A stretch of DNA of 64,000 nt from Pikeienuella litoralis (GTDB lineage Bacteria; Pseudomonadota; Alphaproteobacteria; Rhodobacterales; Rhodobacteraceae): contig NZ_JBBHER010000002.1 of assembly GCF_037646705.1 (NCBI RefSeq), positions 496,001 through 560,000 on the forward strand, read 5' to 3'. Of this stretch, positions 1 through 8,387 are shown in pieces. The position numbers and the translations under genes were made by a program. Position 1 is the first letter of the stretch; each line of letters begins with the position of its first letter. The notes below the pieces were generated by a model. It was not told the DNA's origin. It ran no database searches and saw only the letters and a program-made list of their open reading frames with translations.

Positions 1-937
1 GAACGGCGCCGGCGTGATAGGGCACCACCCACTCGAAGTTCTGCTTCTCCAGCGCCCAGCCGCCGATTCCCGGGGAGTTGCCGTCATATTCCGGGAAGAG
101 TTCAACCATCGCGGCGGTCATGTTGTAGACGAGGTCTTCGTCCTGGGTGTCCATCGCCGTCAGCACCGGATAGGCGTAGGTGGCCGTCGGAGTGCCGGGG
201 CCGCCGTCGATCGCGGCGCCTACGGTTGCGACCGCCGGGTCGAAGAAGGGCGCGACCGCGCGCATCCGGGCGATGCCCTCGGCGTTGTCCGGGTCGATCG
301 GGGGCCAGATCAGGCCGCGAGGGCCGGCGGCGGCCTCATAGGCGAGACCGGAATTGGTGGAGGCGAAGCCGGTGTCGACCTGGCCGTTGGTGAGCCCTTT
401 CCAGCCGGCGCCGAACCCGCCGAACTCGACAACCTCGACGTCGTCGAGCGTGAGGCCGGCATATGCGAGATAGGCCACCGTATTGATGTTGAGCGCGGGC
501 GCGCCCTTGATCCAGGCGATGCGCTTTCCCTTGAGATCGGAATACTCTTTGACTCCGATATCGCCGGCGACGCCGACCGCGAGCCCGGTCGAGCTGTCGT
601 TATTCGCGACGAGGACGCGCACCTTCTGCGGGCCCCAGTTCTTCGCGCCGAATTCGAACACACCCTCCTGCGCCATGAAGGAGCCGCCGACGCCGGTGGC
701 CGAAAACTGGACCTTGCCCTGACGGAGCGGTTCGGTGCGGGAGACGTCGTTCTTGCCGGGCAGAACCCGAAGGCTCATCCCCGTCGCGTTCTGCATCGCG
801 GCGCCGATGGCCACCGCCTGATTGTAGCCGGCGGAGCCGGTGTCATAGGCGGTCCAGGCCATCTGGTCGGGCAATTCGAAAGACAGAGCCGGGCCCGCGA
901 CGAGCGCGGCGGCGGCGGCGATAGTGACGAATTTCAT
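1..937 (-). CDS. TAXI-family TRAP transporter solute-binding protein (3' end outside window)
   Basis: Reading the minus strand from the ATG at 937 gives an open frame of 312 codons that runs off the left edge. It begins with a signal peptide (MKFVTIAAAAALVAGPALSF), so the protein is periplasmic. The mature part has the TAXI hallmarks: a glycine-rich start (YDTGSAGYNQAVAIGAAM), then LRVLPGKNDVSRTEPLRQGK and, near residue 145, a DLKGKRIAWIKG segment typical of ligand-binding lobes. TAXI proteins capture small organic acids or amino acids for a fused TRAP permease. That permease should lie left of the window. A GGAGG ribosome site sits five bases before the start. The substrate cannot be read from sequence. 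The true C-terminus is not visible. Confidence 0.85.
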   Translation of the reverse strand, partial: MKFVTIAAAAALVAGPALSFELPDQMAWTAYDTGSAGYNQAVAIGAAMQNATGMSLRVLPGKNDVSRTEPLRQGKVQFSATGVGGSFMAQEGVFEFGAKNWGPQKVRVLVANNDSSTGLAVGVAGDIGVKEYSDLKGKRIAWIKGAPALNINTVAYLAYAGLTLDDVEVVEFGGFGAGWKGLTNGQVDTGFASTNSGLAYEAAAGPRGLIWPPIDPDNAEGIARMRAVAPFFDPAVATVGAAIDGGPGTPTATYAYPVLTAMDTQDEDLVYNMTAAMVELFPEYDGNSPGIGGWALEKQNFEWVVPYHAGAV

Positions 938-1003
938 AGGATCCTCCATGGAACCGCGTCGCTCGCGCGGCTTTAATACACTAAAAACAGGCTTCAAATG
1001 TGA

Positions 1004-1067
1004 GCGCAAGCGAAGATCGCCGCGGGACTCCGGCTGGGAGCTCCGCGGCGATCAAAAGCGCTTGCGC
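1004..1067. terminator. Large two-part hairpin between icd and the TAXI gene
   Basis: Nested inverted repeats: an outer 9-bp arm (1004-1012 with 1059-1067) and an inner 11-bp arm (1015-1025 with 1043-1053). The hairpin starts about 24 bases past the icd stop, where a terminator is expected. It lacks a clean T-run on the minus strand, so termination is inferred from structure and position only. Confidence 0.5.
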
Positions 1068-1090
1068 GCGCGCGTCAGGCGACGATCAGG

Positions 1091-2302
1091 TTATCCGATC
1101 GCTTTTTGCAGATTCTCGTCCACCGCGTCCAGGAAGCCTTCGGTGGTGAGCCATTTCTGATCCGAGCCGACGAGGAGCGCGAGATCCTTGGTCATCTTGC
1201 CGCTCTCGACCGTGTCGACGCAGACCTTCTCCAGCGTTTCCGCGAAATGCAGGAGTTTCGCGTTGTCGTCGAGCTTGGCGCGATGCTTCAGCCCGCCGGT
1301 CCAAGCGTAGATCGAGGCGATGGAGTTGGTCGAGGTCGGGTTGCCCTTCTGATGCTCCCGATAGTGGCGGGTCACCGTTCCGTGCGCGGCTTCGGCCTCA
1401 ACCGTCGCGCCGTCCGGCGTCATCAGAACCGACGTCATCAGGCCGAGCGAGCCGAAGCCCTGCGCGACGGTGTCGGACTGAACGTCGCCGTCATAGTTCT
1501 TGCAGGCCCAGACGTAACCGCCTTCCCATTTCATGGCCGACGCCACCATATCGTCGATCAGCCGGTGCTCGTAGGTGATGCCGGCTTTCTTGAACTTGCT
1601 CTCGAACTCCTCCTCGTAAACCTTCTGGAAGAGATCCTTGAAGCGGCCGTCATAGGCCTTGAGGATGGTGTTCTTGGTCGAAAGATAGACCGGCCAGCCA
1701 AGATTGAGGCCGTAATTCATGCTCGCGCGGGCGAAGTCGATGATCGACGCGTCGAGATTGTACATCGCCATGGTGACGCCGGAGCTGGGCGCCTGGAAGA
1801 CCTCCTTCTCGATCACGGCGCCGTCTTCGCCGGTGAACTTGATCGTGAGCTTGCCCGGTCCGGGGAAGAGGAAATCCGTGGCGCGATACTGATCGCCGAA
1901 CGCGTGACGGCCGATGACGATCGGCTTGGTCCAGCCCGGCACCAGCCGCGGCACGTTCCGGCAGATGATCGGCTGACGGAAGATCACGCCGCCGATGATG
2001 TTGCGGATGGTGCCGTTCGGGCTCCGCCACATCTTCTTCAGCTTGAACTCCTCGACGCGGGCCTCGTCCGGGGTGATGGTGGCGCATTTCACGCCGACGC
2101 CATACTTCTTGATCGCTTCGGCCGCGTCGACCGTGACCTGATCGTCGGTCCGGTCCCGCTCCTGGATGCCGAGGTCGTAATAATGAAGGTCGATGTCGAG
2201 ATATGGCAGGATCAGCTTCTGCTTTATGAAATCCCAGATGATCCGGGTCATCTCGTCGCCGTCGAGCTCGACGACGGGGTTGGCGACTTTGATCTTGTCC
2301 AT
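1091..2302 (-). CDS. icd: NADP-dependent isocitrate dehydrogenase (type II)
   Basis: This enzyme of the TCA cycle oxidatively decarboxylates isocitrate to 2-oxoglutarate and makes NADPH in the cytosol. The 403-residue length and the opening (KVANPVVELDGDEMTRIIW) fit the homodimeric type II NADP family shared by alphaproteobacteria and eukaryotic mitochondria. Visible motifs are the substrate loop KMWRSPNGTIRNIIGG (about residues 90-105), the metal-binding IDDMVASAMKWEGGYVWACKNYDGD region (about 250-275) and the NADP site EAAHGTVTRHYREHQKG. The gene stands alone, with a hairpin downstream. Start ATG at 2302. Confidence 0.97.
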   Translation of the reverse strand: MDKIKVANPVVELDGDEMTRIIWDFIKQKLILPYLDIDLHYYDLGIQERDRTDDQVTVDAAEAIKKYGVGVKCATITPDEARVEEFKLKKMWRSPNGTIRNIIGGVIFRQPIICRNVPRLVPGWTKPIVIGRHAFGDQYRATDFLFPGPGKLTIKFTGEDGAVIEKEVFQAPSSGVTMAMYNLDASIIDFARASMNYGLNLGWPVYLSTKNTILKAYDGRFKDLFQKVYEEEFESKFKKAGITYEHRLIDDMVASAMKWEGGYVWACKNYDGDVQSDTVAQGFGSLGLMTSVLMTPDGATVEAEAAHGTVTRHYREHQKGNPTSTNSIASIYAWTGGLKHRAKLDDNAKLLHFAETLEKVCVDTVESGKMTKDLALLVGSDQKWLTTEGFLDAVDENLQKAIG

Positions 2303-2424
2303 GAATGGGCCTCTCAGGTGGCGTTTGGCGTTGCGCGGAGGCTATACCCCGCCGGAGCGGGCGCCAACAGGCCCCGAAGGCGTGAAAAAGCGCGTCGTAT
2401 GCGCGCGGATACAAGGATGACGCG

Positions 2425-3252
2425 ATGATATTGCCGGAGCGGGCGCGAAAGATGGCGGAGCGAACGCTGAGCGGCGCGGCGCGGGAGGGGTTCTTCATCC
2501 CCTACCGCCATGCCGACGCGGTCGCGCCTCCGGGGCCCTATCCGGCGTTCGAGGCGCTGTTCGCGGCGGCCGAGGGCGAATTCCGCACCATCCTGGCGGA
2601 GATCGAGCGGCGCGGCGCCGCGCTGGCCGCGCTGGACGGGCCGCCGCCGCGGCCGCGCTGGGGGCAGGACTGGTTTCCGCGCGCCGACGGCGCCGCGGCG
2701 TACGCCATCGTCGCCGCGCGCCGGCCCGCGCGGATCATCGAGGTGGGCTCCGGCCATTCGACCCGCTTCATGGCCGAGGCGGCGCGGGCCGAGGGGACGG
2801 GCGCCCGGATCACCTGCATCGACCCCGCGCCGCGCGCCGCGCTCGGCGATCTGCCGGTGGAATGGGTGGGCGCGCTGCTTTCCGAGCGGCATCTGCCGCT
2901 GTTCGAGGCGCTGGCGCCGGGCGATGTCGCGTTTTTCGATTCGAGCCATGTGCTCGTCCCCGGCTCGGATGTCGACATGATTCTCAACCGGATCCTGCCG
3001 GCCCTCCGCCCCGGCGTTCTCGTCCATTTTCATGACATTCTGCTGCCGGATCCCTATCCCGAGACGTGGGAATGGCGCGGCTACGCCGAGCAGAACGGTT
3101 TTGGCCCATGGCTGCTCTCGGGCGGGATGCGGCCGCTTTTCTCCAGCCGCTACGCCGTCACCCGAATGCGGGCTGCGGAGACCGGCGCGCTGTCGCGGCT
3201 GCCGCTCCACGCGGGCGCGGTGGAGACCAGTCTCTGGGCGGTGAAAGCGTGA
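2425..3252 (+). CDS. Class I SAM-dependent methyltransferase-like protein
   Basis: The 275-residue protein has a Rossmann-type SAM-binding pattern in its middle: ARIIEVGSGHSTRFMAEAAR is motif I with the acidic-glycine loop, ITCIDPAP is the acidic end of strand 2, and DVAFFDSSHVL is motif IV. A following VHFHDI segment resembles the small-molecule or polysaccharide methyltransferases grouped as Methyltransf_24. No substrate domain is recognisable. Its TGA overlaps the GTG of trmJ, so the two are probably co-transcribed and translationally coupled. Functional coupling to tRNA modification is not implied by the sequence. Confidence 0.8.
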   Translation: MILPERARKMAERTLSGAAREGFFIPYRHADAVAPPGPYPAFEALFAAAEGEFRTILAEIERRGAALAALDGPPPRPRWGQDWFPRADGAAAYAIVAARRPARIIEVGSGHSTRFMAEAARAEGTGARITCIDPAPRAALGDLPVEWVGALLSERHLPLFEALAPGDVAFFDSSHVLVPGSDVDMILNRILPALRPGVLVHFHDILLPDPYPETWEWRGYAEQNGFGPWLLSGGMRPLFSSRYAVTRMRAAETGALSRLPLHAGAVETSLWAVKA

Positions 3253-3977
3253 GCGCGCCGGTTTTCATCCTGGTCGAGCCGCAGATGGCGGAGAATATCG
3301 GCGCCGCCGCCCGGGGCATGTGGAATTTCGGCCTGAAGGACATGCGGGTCGTCGCGCCGCGCGACGGCTGGCCGAGCCCGAAGGCGGTCGCCGTGGCGTC
3401 GGGCGCGGGGCGGGTGCTGGACGGCGCGCGGAATTTCGGCGGAACCGCCGACGCGGTCGCCGATCTCACCCATGTCTACGCCACCACGGCCCGCCCGAGA
3501 GGCATGACCAAGCAGGTTCTGACGCCGGAGGCCGCGATGCGGGACGCGGCGGCCCGGATCGCCGATGGAGAGCGCGTCGGCGTGCTGTTCGGGCGCGAGC
3601 GGACGGGGTTGGAGACGGAGGACATCGTCCGCGCCAACACCATCGTCACCGTGCCGGTGAACCCGGACTTCGCGTCGCTCAACCTCGCGCAATGCGTTCT
3701 TCTGGTCGCGTACGAATGGCGCCGGCAGGCCCGGGAGGCGCCCCGCGCCGTGGCGCTGGATACGCCCCCGGCCGCGCAGCGCGACGTGGAGCGGATGATC
3801 GATCATCTGGTGGAGGAGCTGGACGAGGCGCGATTCTTCTTCCCGGAGACGAAGCGGGCGTCGATGCTGGTGCATCTCCGAAGCATGTTCCACCGGGCGC
3901 CTCTGACCGACCAGGACGTCCGGACGCTGCACGGCCTGATCCGGGCACTGGCGGAAAAGCGCCGGCGGGAGGAGTAG
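3249..3977 (+). CDS. trmJ: TrmJ-type tRNA/rRNA 2'-O-methyltransferase (SpoU/TrmH fold)
   Basis: SPOUT-class RNA methyltransferase, most similar in layout to TrmJ, which 2'-O-methylates position 32 of tRNAs. All three knot motifs are visible in 242 residues: ENIGAAARGMWNFG (motif 1, residues 14-27), GVLFGRERTGLETEDI (motif 2) and VPVNPDFASLNLAQCVLL (motif 3). The C-terminal tail (EEL...RFFFPETKRASMLVHLRSMFHRA) matches TrmJ. The frame is open further upstream, but the conserved N-terminus (SAPVFILVEPQ) begins at the GTG at 3249, which overlaps the previous stop. It converges on the aldolase gene with only 13 bases between stops. Confidence 0.9.
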   Translation: MSAPVFILVEPQMAENIGAAARGMWNFGLKDMRVVAPRDGWPSPKAVAVASGAGRVLDGARNFGGTADAVADLTHVYATTARPRGMTKQVLTPEAAMRDAAARIADGERVGVLFGRERTGLETEDIVRANTIVTVPVNPDFASLNLAQCVLLVAYEWRRQAREAPRAVALDTPPAAQRDVERMIDHLVEELDEARFFFPETKRASMLVHLRSMFHRAPLTDQDVRTLHGLIRALAEKRRREE

Positions 3978-3990
3978 CGGGCGCGGGCGC

Positions 3991-4737
3991 TCAGCCCAGC
4001 ACCGCCTTCACCCCCTGGATCAGCATCGCCTGGTCGGTGCCCGCGGCGATCATCTCGAAGCCTTGGCGGCGGTAGTCCGCGGCCCCCTCGGCGTTCATCG
4101 CCATCGCGCCGAGGGCCTTGCCGTGGCGGCGCGCGGCGGCGGCGATCTCCGCGCAGGCGTCGAGATAGGCCGGCGCCTGAAAATCCCCCGGCGCGCCGAG
4201 GAAATTGGTCAGGTCGAACTGGCCGATCCAGAGCACGTCGATCCCCTCCGTCGCGGCGATCTGGTCGACATGGGCGAGGCCGCGTTCGGTTTCGATCTGG
4301 GCGATGATCAGCACGTTTTCGTTCGAAGCCGCGATCTTGTCCGCCGGCGCGCCGGGCTCGAAGTCGTCATGGGAGAAGCCGAACGCCGCGCCGCGCCGTC
4401 CCTGCGGCGGATAATGGCAGGCTTCGACGATCGAAGCCGCCGCCGCGCCGCTATCGACCATCGGCACCATGACGCCCTTCATGCCGATATCGAGCAGCCG
4501 CGCGAGAAAGTGATAATCGCCGGCCGGGGGGCGCGCGAGCGGCGTGATCGGCAAGCCGCGGCAAGCCGCCGCCTGCGCCTTCAGCGTCTCCAGCCCAACG
4601 CCGGAATGCTCCATGTCGTAGATCACGAATTCCGCGCCGGCGACGCGCAAAAGTTGAGAGACGCCGGGAGAAAAGAACTCGAACACCATCGCGCCGGGAA
4701 CCTGCTCCCCGGCCAGCACGCGTTTCCGCAATCCCAT
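3991..4737 (-). CDS. HpcH/HpaI-family class II pyruvate aldolase / citrate-lyase-like
   Basis: A metal-dependent aldolase of the HpcH/HpaI (2,4-dihydroxyhept-2-enedioate aldolase) family, 248 residues, the usual length. These enzymes cleave 4-hydroxy-2-oxo acids to pyruvate or oxaloacetate plus an aldehyde. Visible are the EFVIYDMEHSG strand, the catalytic arginine in ITPLARPPAGD, the metal ligands in IIAQIETERGLAHVDQIAA (Glu) and GIDVLWIGQFDLT (Asp), and KGVMVPMVDSG. It is transcribed alone, divergent from the riboswitch and metZ. The physiological substrate is unknown. Confidence 0.88.
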   Translation of the reverse strand: MGLRKRVLAGEQVPGAMVFEFFSPGVSQLLRVAGAEFVIYDMEHSGVGLETLKAQAAACRGLPITPLARPPAGDYHFLARLLDIGMKGVMVPMVDSGAAAASIVEACHYPPQGRRGAAFGFSHDDFEPGAPADKIAASNENVLIIAQIETERGLAHVDQIAATEGIDVLWIGQFDLTNFLGAPGDFQAPAYLDACAEIAAAARRHGKALGAMAMNAEGAADYRRQGFEMIAAGTDQAMLIQGVKAVLG

Positions 4738-4854
4738 ACGCCCTCCTCACCGCGTCTTCGGCTCCGACCCGCCGGACCAGCATGGCCGAGGCGCCGGCGG
4801 CTTGTCGAGCGTGATTGTCTTGCGGCTTTCGCGCCTCTACCATGGGCGAACTTG

Positions 4855-4912
4855 ATGTGACGATTTGGTCGGCCGGCTTGCGGGTCACGTAAAATATTCC
4901 GCTAAAGAGGTC
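4855..4912 (+). promoter_or_regulatory. SAM-II riboswitch upstream of metZ
   Basis: The stretch matches the SAM-II (metA/metZ leader) pattern of alphaproteobacteria. P1 is GTGAC (4857-4861) pairing with GTCAC (4884-4888), followed in the P1 loop by GATTTGG and the conserved CTTGC. An A-rich joint (GTAAAATATT) precedes the conserved GCTAAAGAGG at 4901-4910. GGCC at 4871-4874 can pair with GGTC at 4909-4912 to close the pseudoknot. It lies about 70 bases before the metZ start. Members bind S-adenosylmethionine and repress methionine synthesis genes. Calling it relies on remembered consensus plus pairing checked by eye. Confidence 0.85.
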
Positions 4913-4981
4913 CCGGGCGCGCCCGGACCGTTTCGGCCCGGCTTTTCCGTGGCGCGCCACGCTTCGCCGAAAGAAGACACG

Positions 4982-6157
4982 ATGGAACGAGAGCTTTCTC
5001 CCCGGACCCGCATGGTTCACGCCGGGATCGAGCGGAGCCGTCACGGCGAGATGTCGGAGGCGCTCTACCTGACGCAAGGCTTCGCCTATCCCAGCGCCGA
5101 AGCGGCGGAGGCGCGCTTCAACGGCGAGGATGAGGGGTTCATCTACGCGCGTTACGGCAATCCGACGGTGCGGATGTTCGAGAACCGGATCGCCGCGCTG
5201 GAGGGCGCCGAGGACGCTTTCGCCACCGCATCGGGAATGGCGGCGGTGAGCGGGGCGCTGATCGCGCAGCTGAAGGCGGGCGATCATGTCGTCGCGGCGC
5301 GCGCGCTATTCGGCTCCTGTCTCTATATCCTCGAAAAGCTTCTGCCGCGGTTCGGAGTCGAGACCACGCTGGTCGACGGGCCCGATCTCGACCAGTGGCG
5401 GGCGGCGATGCGGCCCGAGACCGTCGCCGTCTTTCTCGAAACGCCGGCCAATCCGACGCTGGAGATCATCGACATCGCCGCCGTCTCGGAGATCGCGCAC
5501 GGCGTCGGCGCGCGGGTGGTGGTGGACAATGTGTTCGCGTCGCCGATCTTTCAGCGCCCGCTGGCGCTCGGCGCGGATGTCGTGGTCTATTCCGCGACGA
5601 AACATATGGACGGGCAGGGTCGCTGCCTCGGCGGGGTCGTGCTCGGCACGAAGCGGTTCATCTGCGATATCCTGCAGCCCTATCTCAAGCATACCGGCGG
5701 CGCGCTCAGCCCGTTCAACGCCTGGGTCATGCTGAAAGGGCTGGAGACGCTCGACCTCCGCGCCCGGGCGCAGGCCGCCTCCGCGGCCCTGATCGCGGAT
5801 CGGCTCGCGGCCCATCCGAAGGTCGCCCGCGTGTTCTATCCCGGCCGGGAGGACCATCCGCAACGCGAGATCGCGGCGCGGCAGATGGAGACCGGCGGGA
5901 CGATGATCGCCTTCGACCTTGGCGGCAAGGCGGCGGCGTTCCGGTTCATGAACGCGCTTCGGATCGTCACCATCTCCAACAATCTCGGCGACGCCAAATC
6001 CATCATCACGCACCCGGCGACGACGACCCATCAGAGGCTGGAGGAGAGCCGACGCCAGGCGTTGGGGATCGGGCGGGGGCTCCTGCGGTTCTCCGTCGGG
6101 CTCGAAGCGCCGGAGGATCTGATCGCCGATGTCGTCGGCGCGCTGGGCTGCGTCTAG
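4982..6157 (+). CDS. metZ: O-succinylhomoserine sulfhydrylase
   Basis: PLP enzyme of the Cys/Met metabolism family that makes homocysteine from an activated homoserine and sulfide in methionine synthesis. The 391-residue product shows the substrate/PLP segment (YARYGNPTVRMFENRIAALEG), ATASGMAAVSGAL, FLETPANPTLEIIDI, VVVDNVFASP and the PLP lysine in VVYSATKHMDGQGRCLGG. The SG(G/M)MAA and NPTL pattern plus the alphaproteobacterial context favour MetZ over MetB/MetC. The start chosen is the ATG at 4982, because the frame upstream runs through the SAM-II riboswitch. That riboswitch is the likely regulator. Confidence 0.93.
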   Translation: MERELSPRTRMVHAGIERSRHGEMSEALYLTQGFAYPSAEAAEARFNGEDEGFIYARYGNPTVRMFENRIAALEGAEDAFATASGMAAVSGALIAQLKAGDHVVAARALFGSCLYILEKLLPRFGVETTLVDGPDLDQWRAAMRPETVAVFLETPANPTLEIIDIAAVSEIAHGVGARVVVDNVFASPIFQRPLALGADVVVYSATKHMDGQGRCLGGVVLGTKRFICDILQPYLKHTGGALSPFNAWVMLKGLETLDLRARAQAASAALIADRLAAHPKVARVFYPGREDHPQREIAARQMETGGTMIAFDLGGKAAAFRFMNALRIVTISNNLGDAKSIITHPATTTHQRLEESRRQALGIGRGLLRFSVGLEAPEDLIADVVGALGCV

Positions 6158-6360
6158 GCGCGGCGTGGAGCTGCGGGGCGCCGGAGATTCGCAGGCCCGG
6201 ATTCGCCGATTTGACGCGCGAGGAAACCTTTCGGCTCGGGCCGCGTCCAACTGTCATTGATCGGAGCGGCCGCCATGGATCGCCGGTCGTGGGCCACGGG
6301 CGCCTTGGACGGGGCGCCGTTCGGCGCCATATCTGGGTTGTCGTCTCGAAGGAGTAAGCC

Positions 6361-7461
6361 ATGAACATGCGCGCGAACACCATCGCACGGGAGAGCGAGC
6401 CGGCGGCGCCGGGCCGGAGCGAAGCCGTCGCGGCGCTGGATCTGCTTCGCCGGCTCGTGGCGGAGGACCCGGCGGAGGCGGCGGCGCTGGGCCTCTCCGC
6501 GCTTTCGGGCGCGCTGGGGGGCGGCGCGCTCAGCCGCGCCTACCCCGAAGGGTTCGAAGCGGACGAGGCCTATCGGGCCACGCTGCCCGATCTGCAAAAT
6601 GGCCCGGCGAGCCTGATCAAGGGCCGGCGCGCGCCGATCCAGCATGTCGGGATCTCCAATTTCCGGCTGCCGCTGCACTGGGCGACCCGGTCCGGCGAAG
6701 GCGTGACGCTGGAGACTTCGGTGACCGGATCGGTCTCGCTCGACGCGACCAAGAAGGGCATCAACATGAGTCGCATCATGCGGTCCTTCTACGCGGGCGC
6801 GGACCGGCCGTTCGGATTCGACGCGATCGGCGCCATCCTTGACAGTTACGCCACGGATATCGGCGGGCTGGACGCGCGCCTCGCGCTCCGGATCCGGTTT
6901 CCGATGCTGAAGAACAGCCTGCGCTCCGGTCTCGCCGGGTATCAGTACTATGACGCGACCTACGAGATGGCGCGCACCGAAGCGGAGACGATCCGCGCGA
7001 TTCATCTCGACTATGTCTACGCCTCCACCTGCCCCTGCTCGCTGGAGCTGGCGGAGCACGCGCGCGCGAGCCGCGGCCAGATCGCGACGCCGCATTCGCA
7101 GCGCTCGGTCGCGCGGATCTCCGCGCTTCTGGATGGCGAGGGGGAGCGGCTCTGGCTGGAGGATCTGATCGGGATGTGCCGCGCCGCGATCCCGACGGAG
7201 ACGCAGGTGATGGTGAAGCGCGAGGATGAGCAGGCCTTCGCGGAGCTGAACGGCTCCAATCCGATTTTCGTCGAGGACGCGGCGCGGCTTCTGGCCGACG
7301 TCCTGTCGGCGGACGCGCGGATCGGCGATTTTCGCGTCGCCGCCAGCCATCAGGAATCGCTCCACAGCCACGATGCGATCTCCGTTCTGACCGAGGGCGA
7401 CTATTTCGCCGGCGCGACGTTGGCGCCGCATCTGTTCGACAGCCTGATCCATCGGGGGTAA
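6361..7461 (+). CDS. folE2: GTP cyclohydrolase FolE2 (type IB)
   Basis: Catalyses the first step of folate and related pterin synthesis, GTP to 7,8-dihydroneopterin triphosphate. FolE2 replaces the zinc-dependent FolE in many alphaproteobacteria and tolerates other metals. Family features are LPDLQNGPASLIKG, IQHVGISNFRLPLH, SVSLDATKKGINMSRIMR and the catalytic cysteine region STCPCSLELAEH (about residues 220-232). The closing AASHQESLHSHDAI segment also fits. The N-terminus (about 75 residues before the core) is longer than minimal family members. An AAGGAG site precedes the ATG. I saw no Zur-like operator. Confidence 0.95.
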   Translation: MNMRANTIARESEPAAPGRSEAVAALDLLRRLVAEDPAEAAALGLSALSGALGGGALSRAYPEGFEADEAYRATLPDLQNGPASLIKGRRAPIQHVGISNFRLPLHWATRSGEGVTLETSVTGSVSLDATKKGINMSRIMRSFYAGADRPFGFDAIGAILDSYATDIGGLDARLALRIRFPMLKNSLRSGLAGYQYYDATYEMARTEAETIRAIHLDYVYASTCPCSLELAEHARASRGQIATPHSQRSVARISALLDGEGERLWLEDLIGMCRAAIPTETQVMVKREDEQAFAELNGSNPIFVEDAARLLADVLSADARIGDFRVAASHQESLHSHDAISVLTEGDYFAGATLAPHLFDSLIHRG

Positions 7462-7496
7462 TCTTCCGCCGGAACGGATGAGGGGAGACGCGGACA

Positions 7497-8330
7497 ATGC
7501 ATCGGGTGGAAGCGAACGGCGCGCGGATTCCTGCGATCGGCCTCGGCACATGGACGCTCGACGATGCGGCGGCGGAGGCGATGGTGCGCGCGGCGCTCGG
7601 CGTCGGCTATCGCCATATCGACACCGCGGTGATGTACGGGAACGAGACCGGCGTCGGCGCGGGGCTCCGCGCGGGCGGGGTGGCGCGGGACGAGGTTTTC
7701 GTGACCACGAAGATCTGGCCGGACCAGATCGCGGACGGCGCGCTTCAGGCGGCGCTTGAGGGAAGCCTGACGCGGCTTGGGCTCGACATGGTCGATCTTG
7801 CGCTGATCCACTGGCCGTCGCCGACCATTCCGTTGGCCGAGAGCATCGGCGCGCTGAACGATGCGCGGACGAAGGGCCTGACCCGGCATATCGGCGTGTC
7901 GAATTTCAACGCCGCGCGGGTGCGCGAGGCGGCGCGGCTTTCGGCGCACCCTCTCGTCTGCAACCAGATCGAGAACCATCCGCTTCTGGATCAGGAGCGG
8001 ATAATGGCGGCGAACCGGGCGCTCGGCCTCGCCACGACCTCCTATTGCCCTCTGGCGCGGGGCGGGGCGCTTTTCGAGGAGCCGGCGGTGGCGTCGCCCG
8101 CCGCGCGCCTCGGCGTCTCGCCGGCGCAGGTCGTCCTTCGCTGGCATGTGCAGCAGGACGGCGTCGTGGCGATTCCGCGCACGACCAACCCGGCGCGTCT
8201 GGAGGAGAATCTCTCGGTTTTCGATTTTTCGCTGGAGCCGGAGGAAATGACGGCGATTGGCGCGCTCCGGACGCGGGGGCTCCGACTGTGCGAGGGCTCC
8301 GAACACGCGCCGGAATGGACCGCGGCCTGA
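7497..8330 (+). CDS. Aldo/keto reductase (2,5-diketo-gluconate reductase-like)
   Basis: NADPH-dependent carbonyl reductase with the alpha/beta-barrel fold, 277 residues. The catalytic tetrad is present: Asp and Tyr in RHIDTAVMYGNE, Lys in VTTKIWPD and His in LALIHWPSP. The cofactor-binding end is IPRTTNPARLEENLSVFDF. These features place it in the AKR3/AKR5-like group of broad-range aldehyde or keto-sugar reductases. It starts 35 bases after folE2 and may share its transcript. The true substrate is not evident. Confidence 0.9.
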   Translation: MHRVEANGARIPAIGLGTWTLDDAAAEAMVRAALGVGYRHIDTAVMYGNETGVGAGLRAGGVARDEVFVTTKIWPDQIADGALQAALEGSLTRLGLDMVDLALIHWPSPTIPLAESIGALNDARTKGLTRHIGVSNFNAARVREAARLSAHPLVCNQIENHPLLDQERIMAANRALGLATTSYCPLARGGALFEEPAVASPAARLGVSPAQVVLRWHVQQDGVVAIPRTTNPARLEENLSVFDFSLEPEEMTAIGALRTRGLRLCEGSEHAPEWTAA

Positions 8331-8387
8331 TTCCGGCGCGCGGTGGCCATCCTTGACAGCGTCGAGCGGCCCAGCCAACGCTCCGCC

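Noticed and set aside
1106..2428. 440-residue plus-strand frame
   Set aside because: Exact antisense of icd without protein-like features.
6158..6360. Zur or other operator before folE2
   Set aside because: No palindrome resembling a Zur box was found in the 200 bases upstream.
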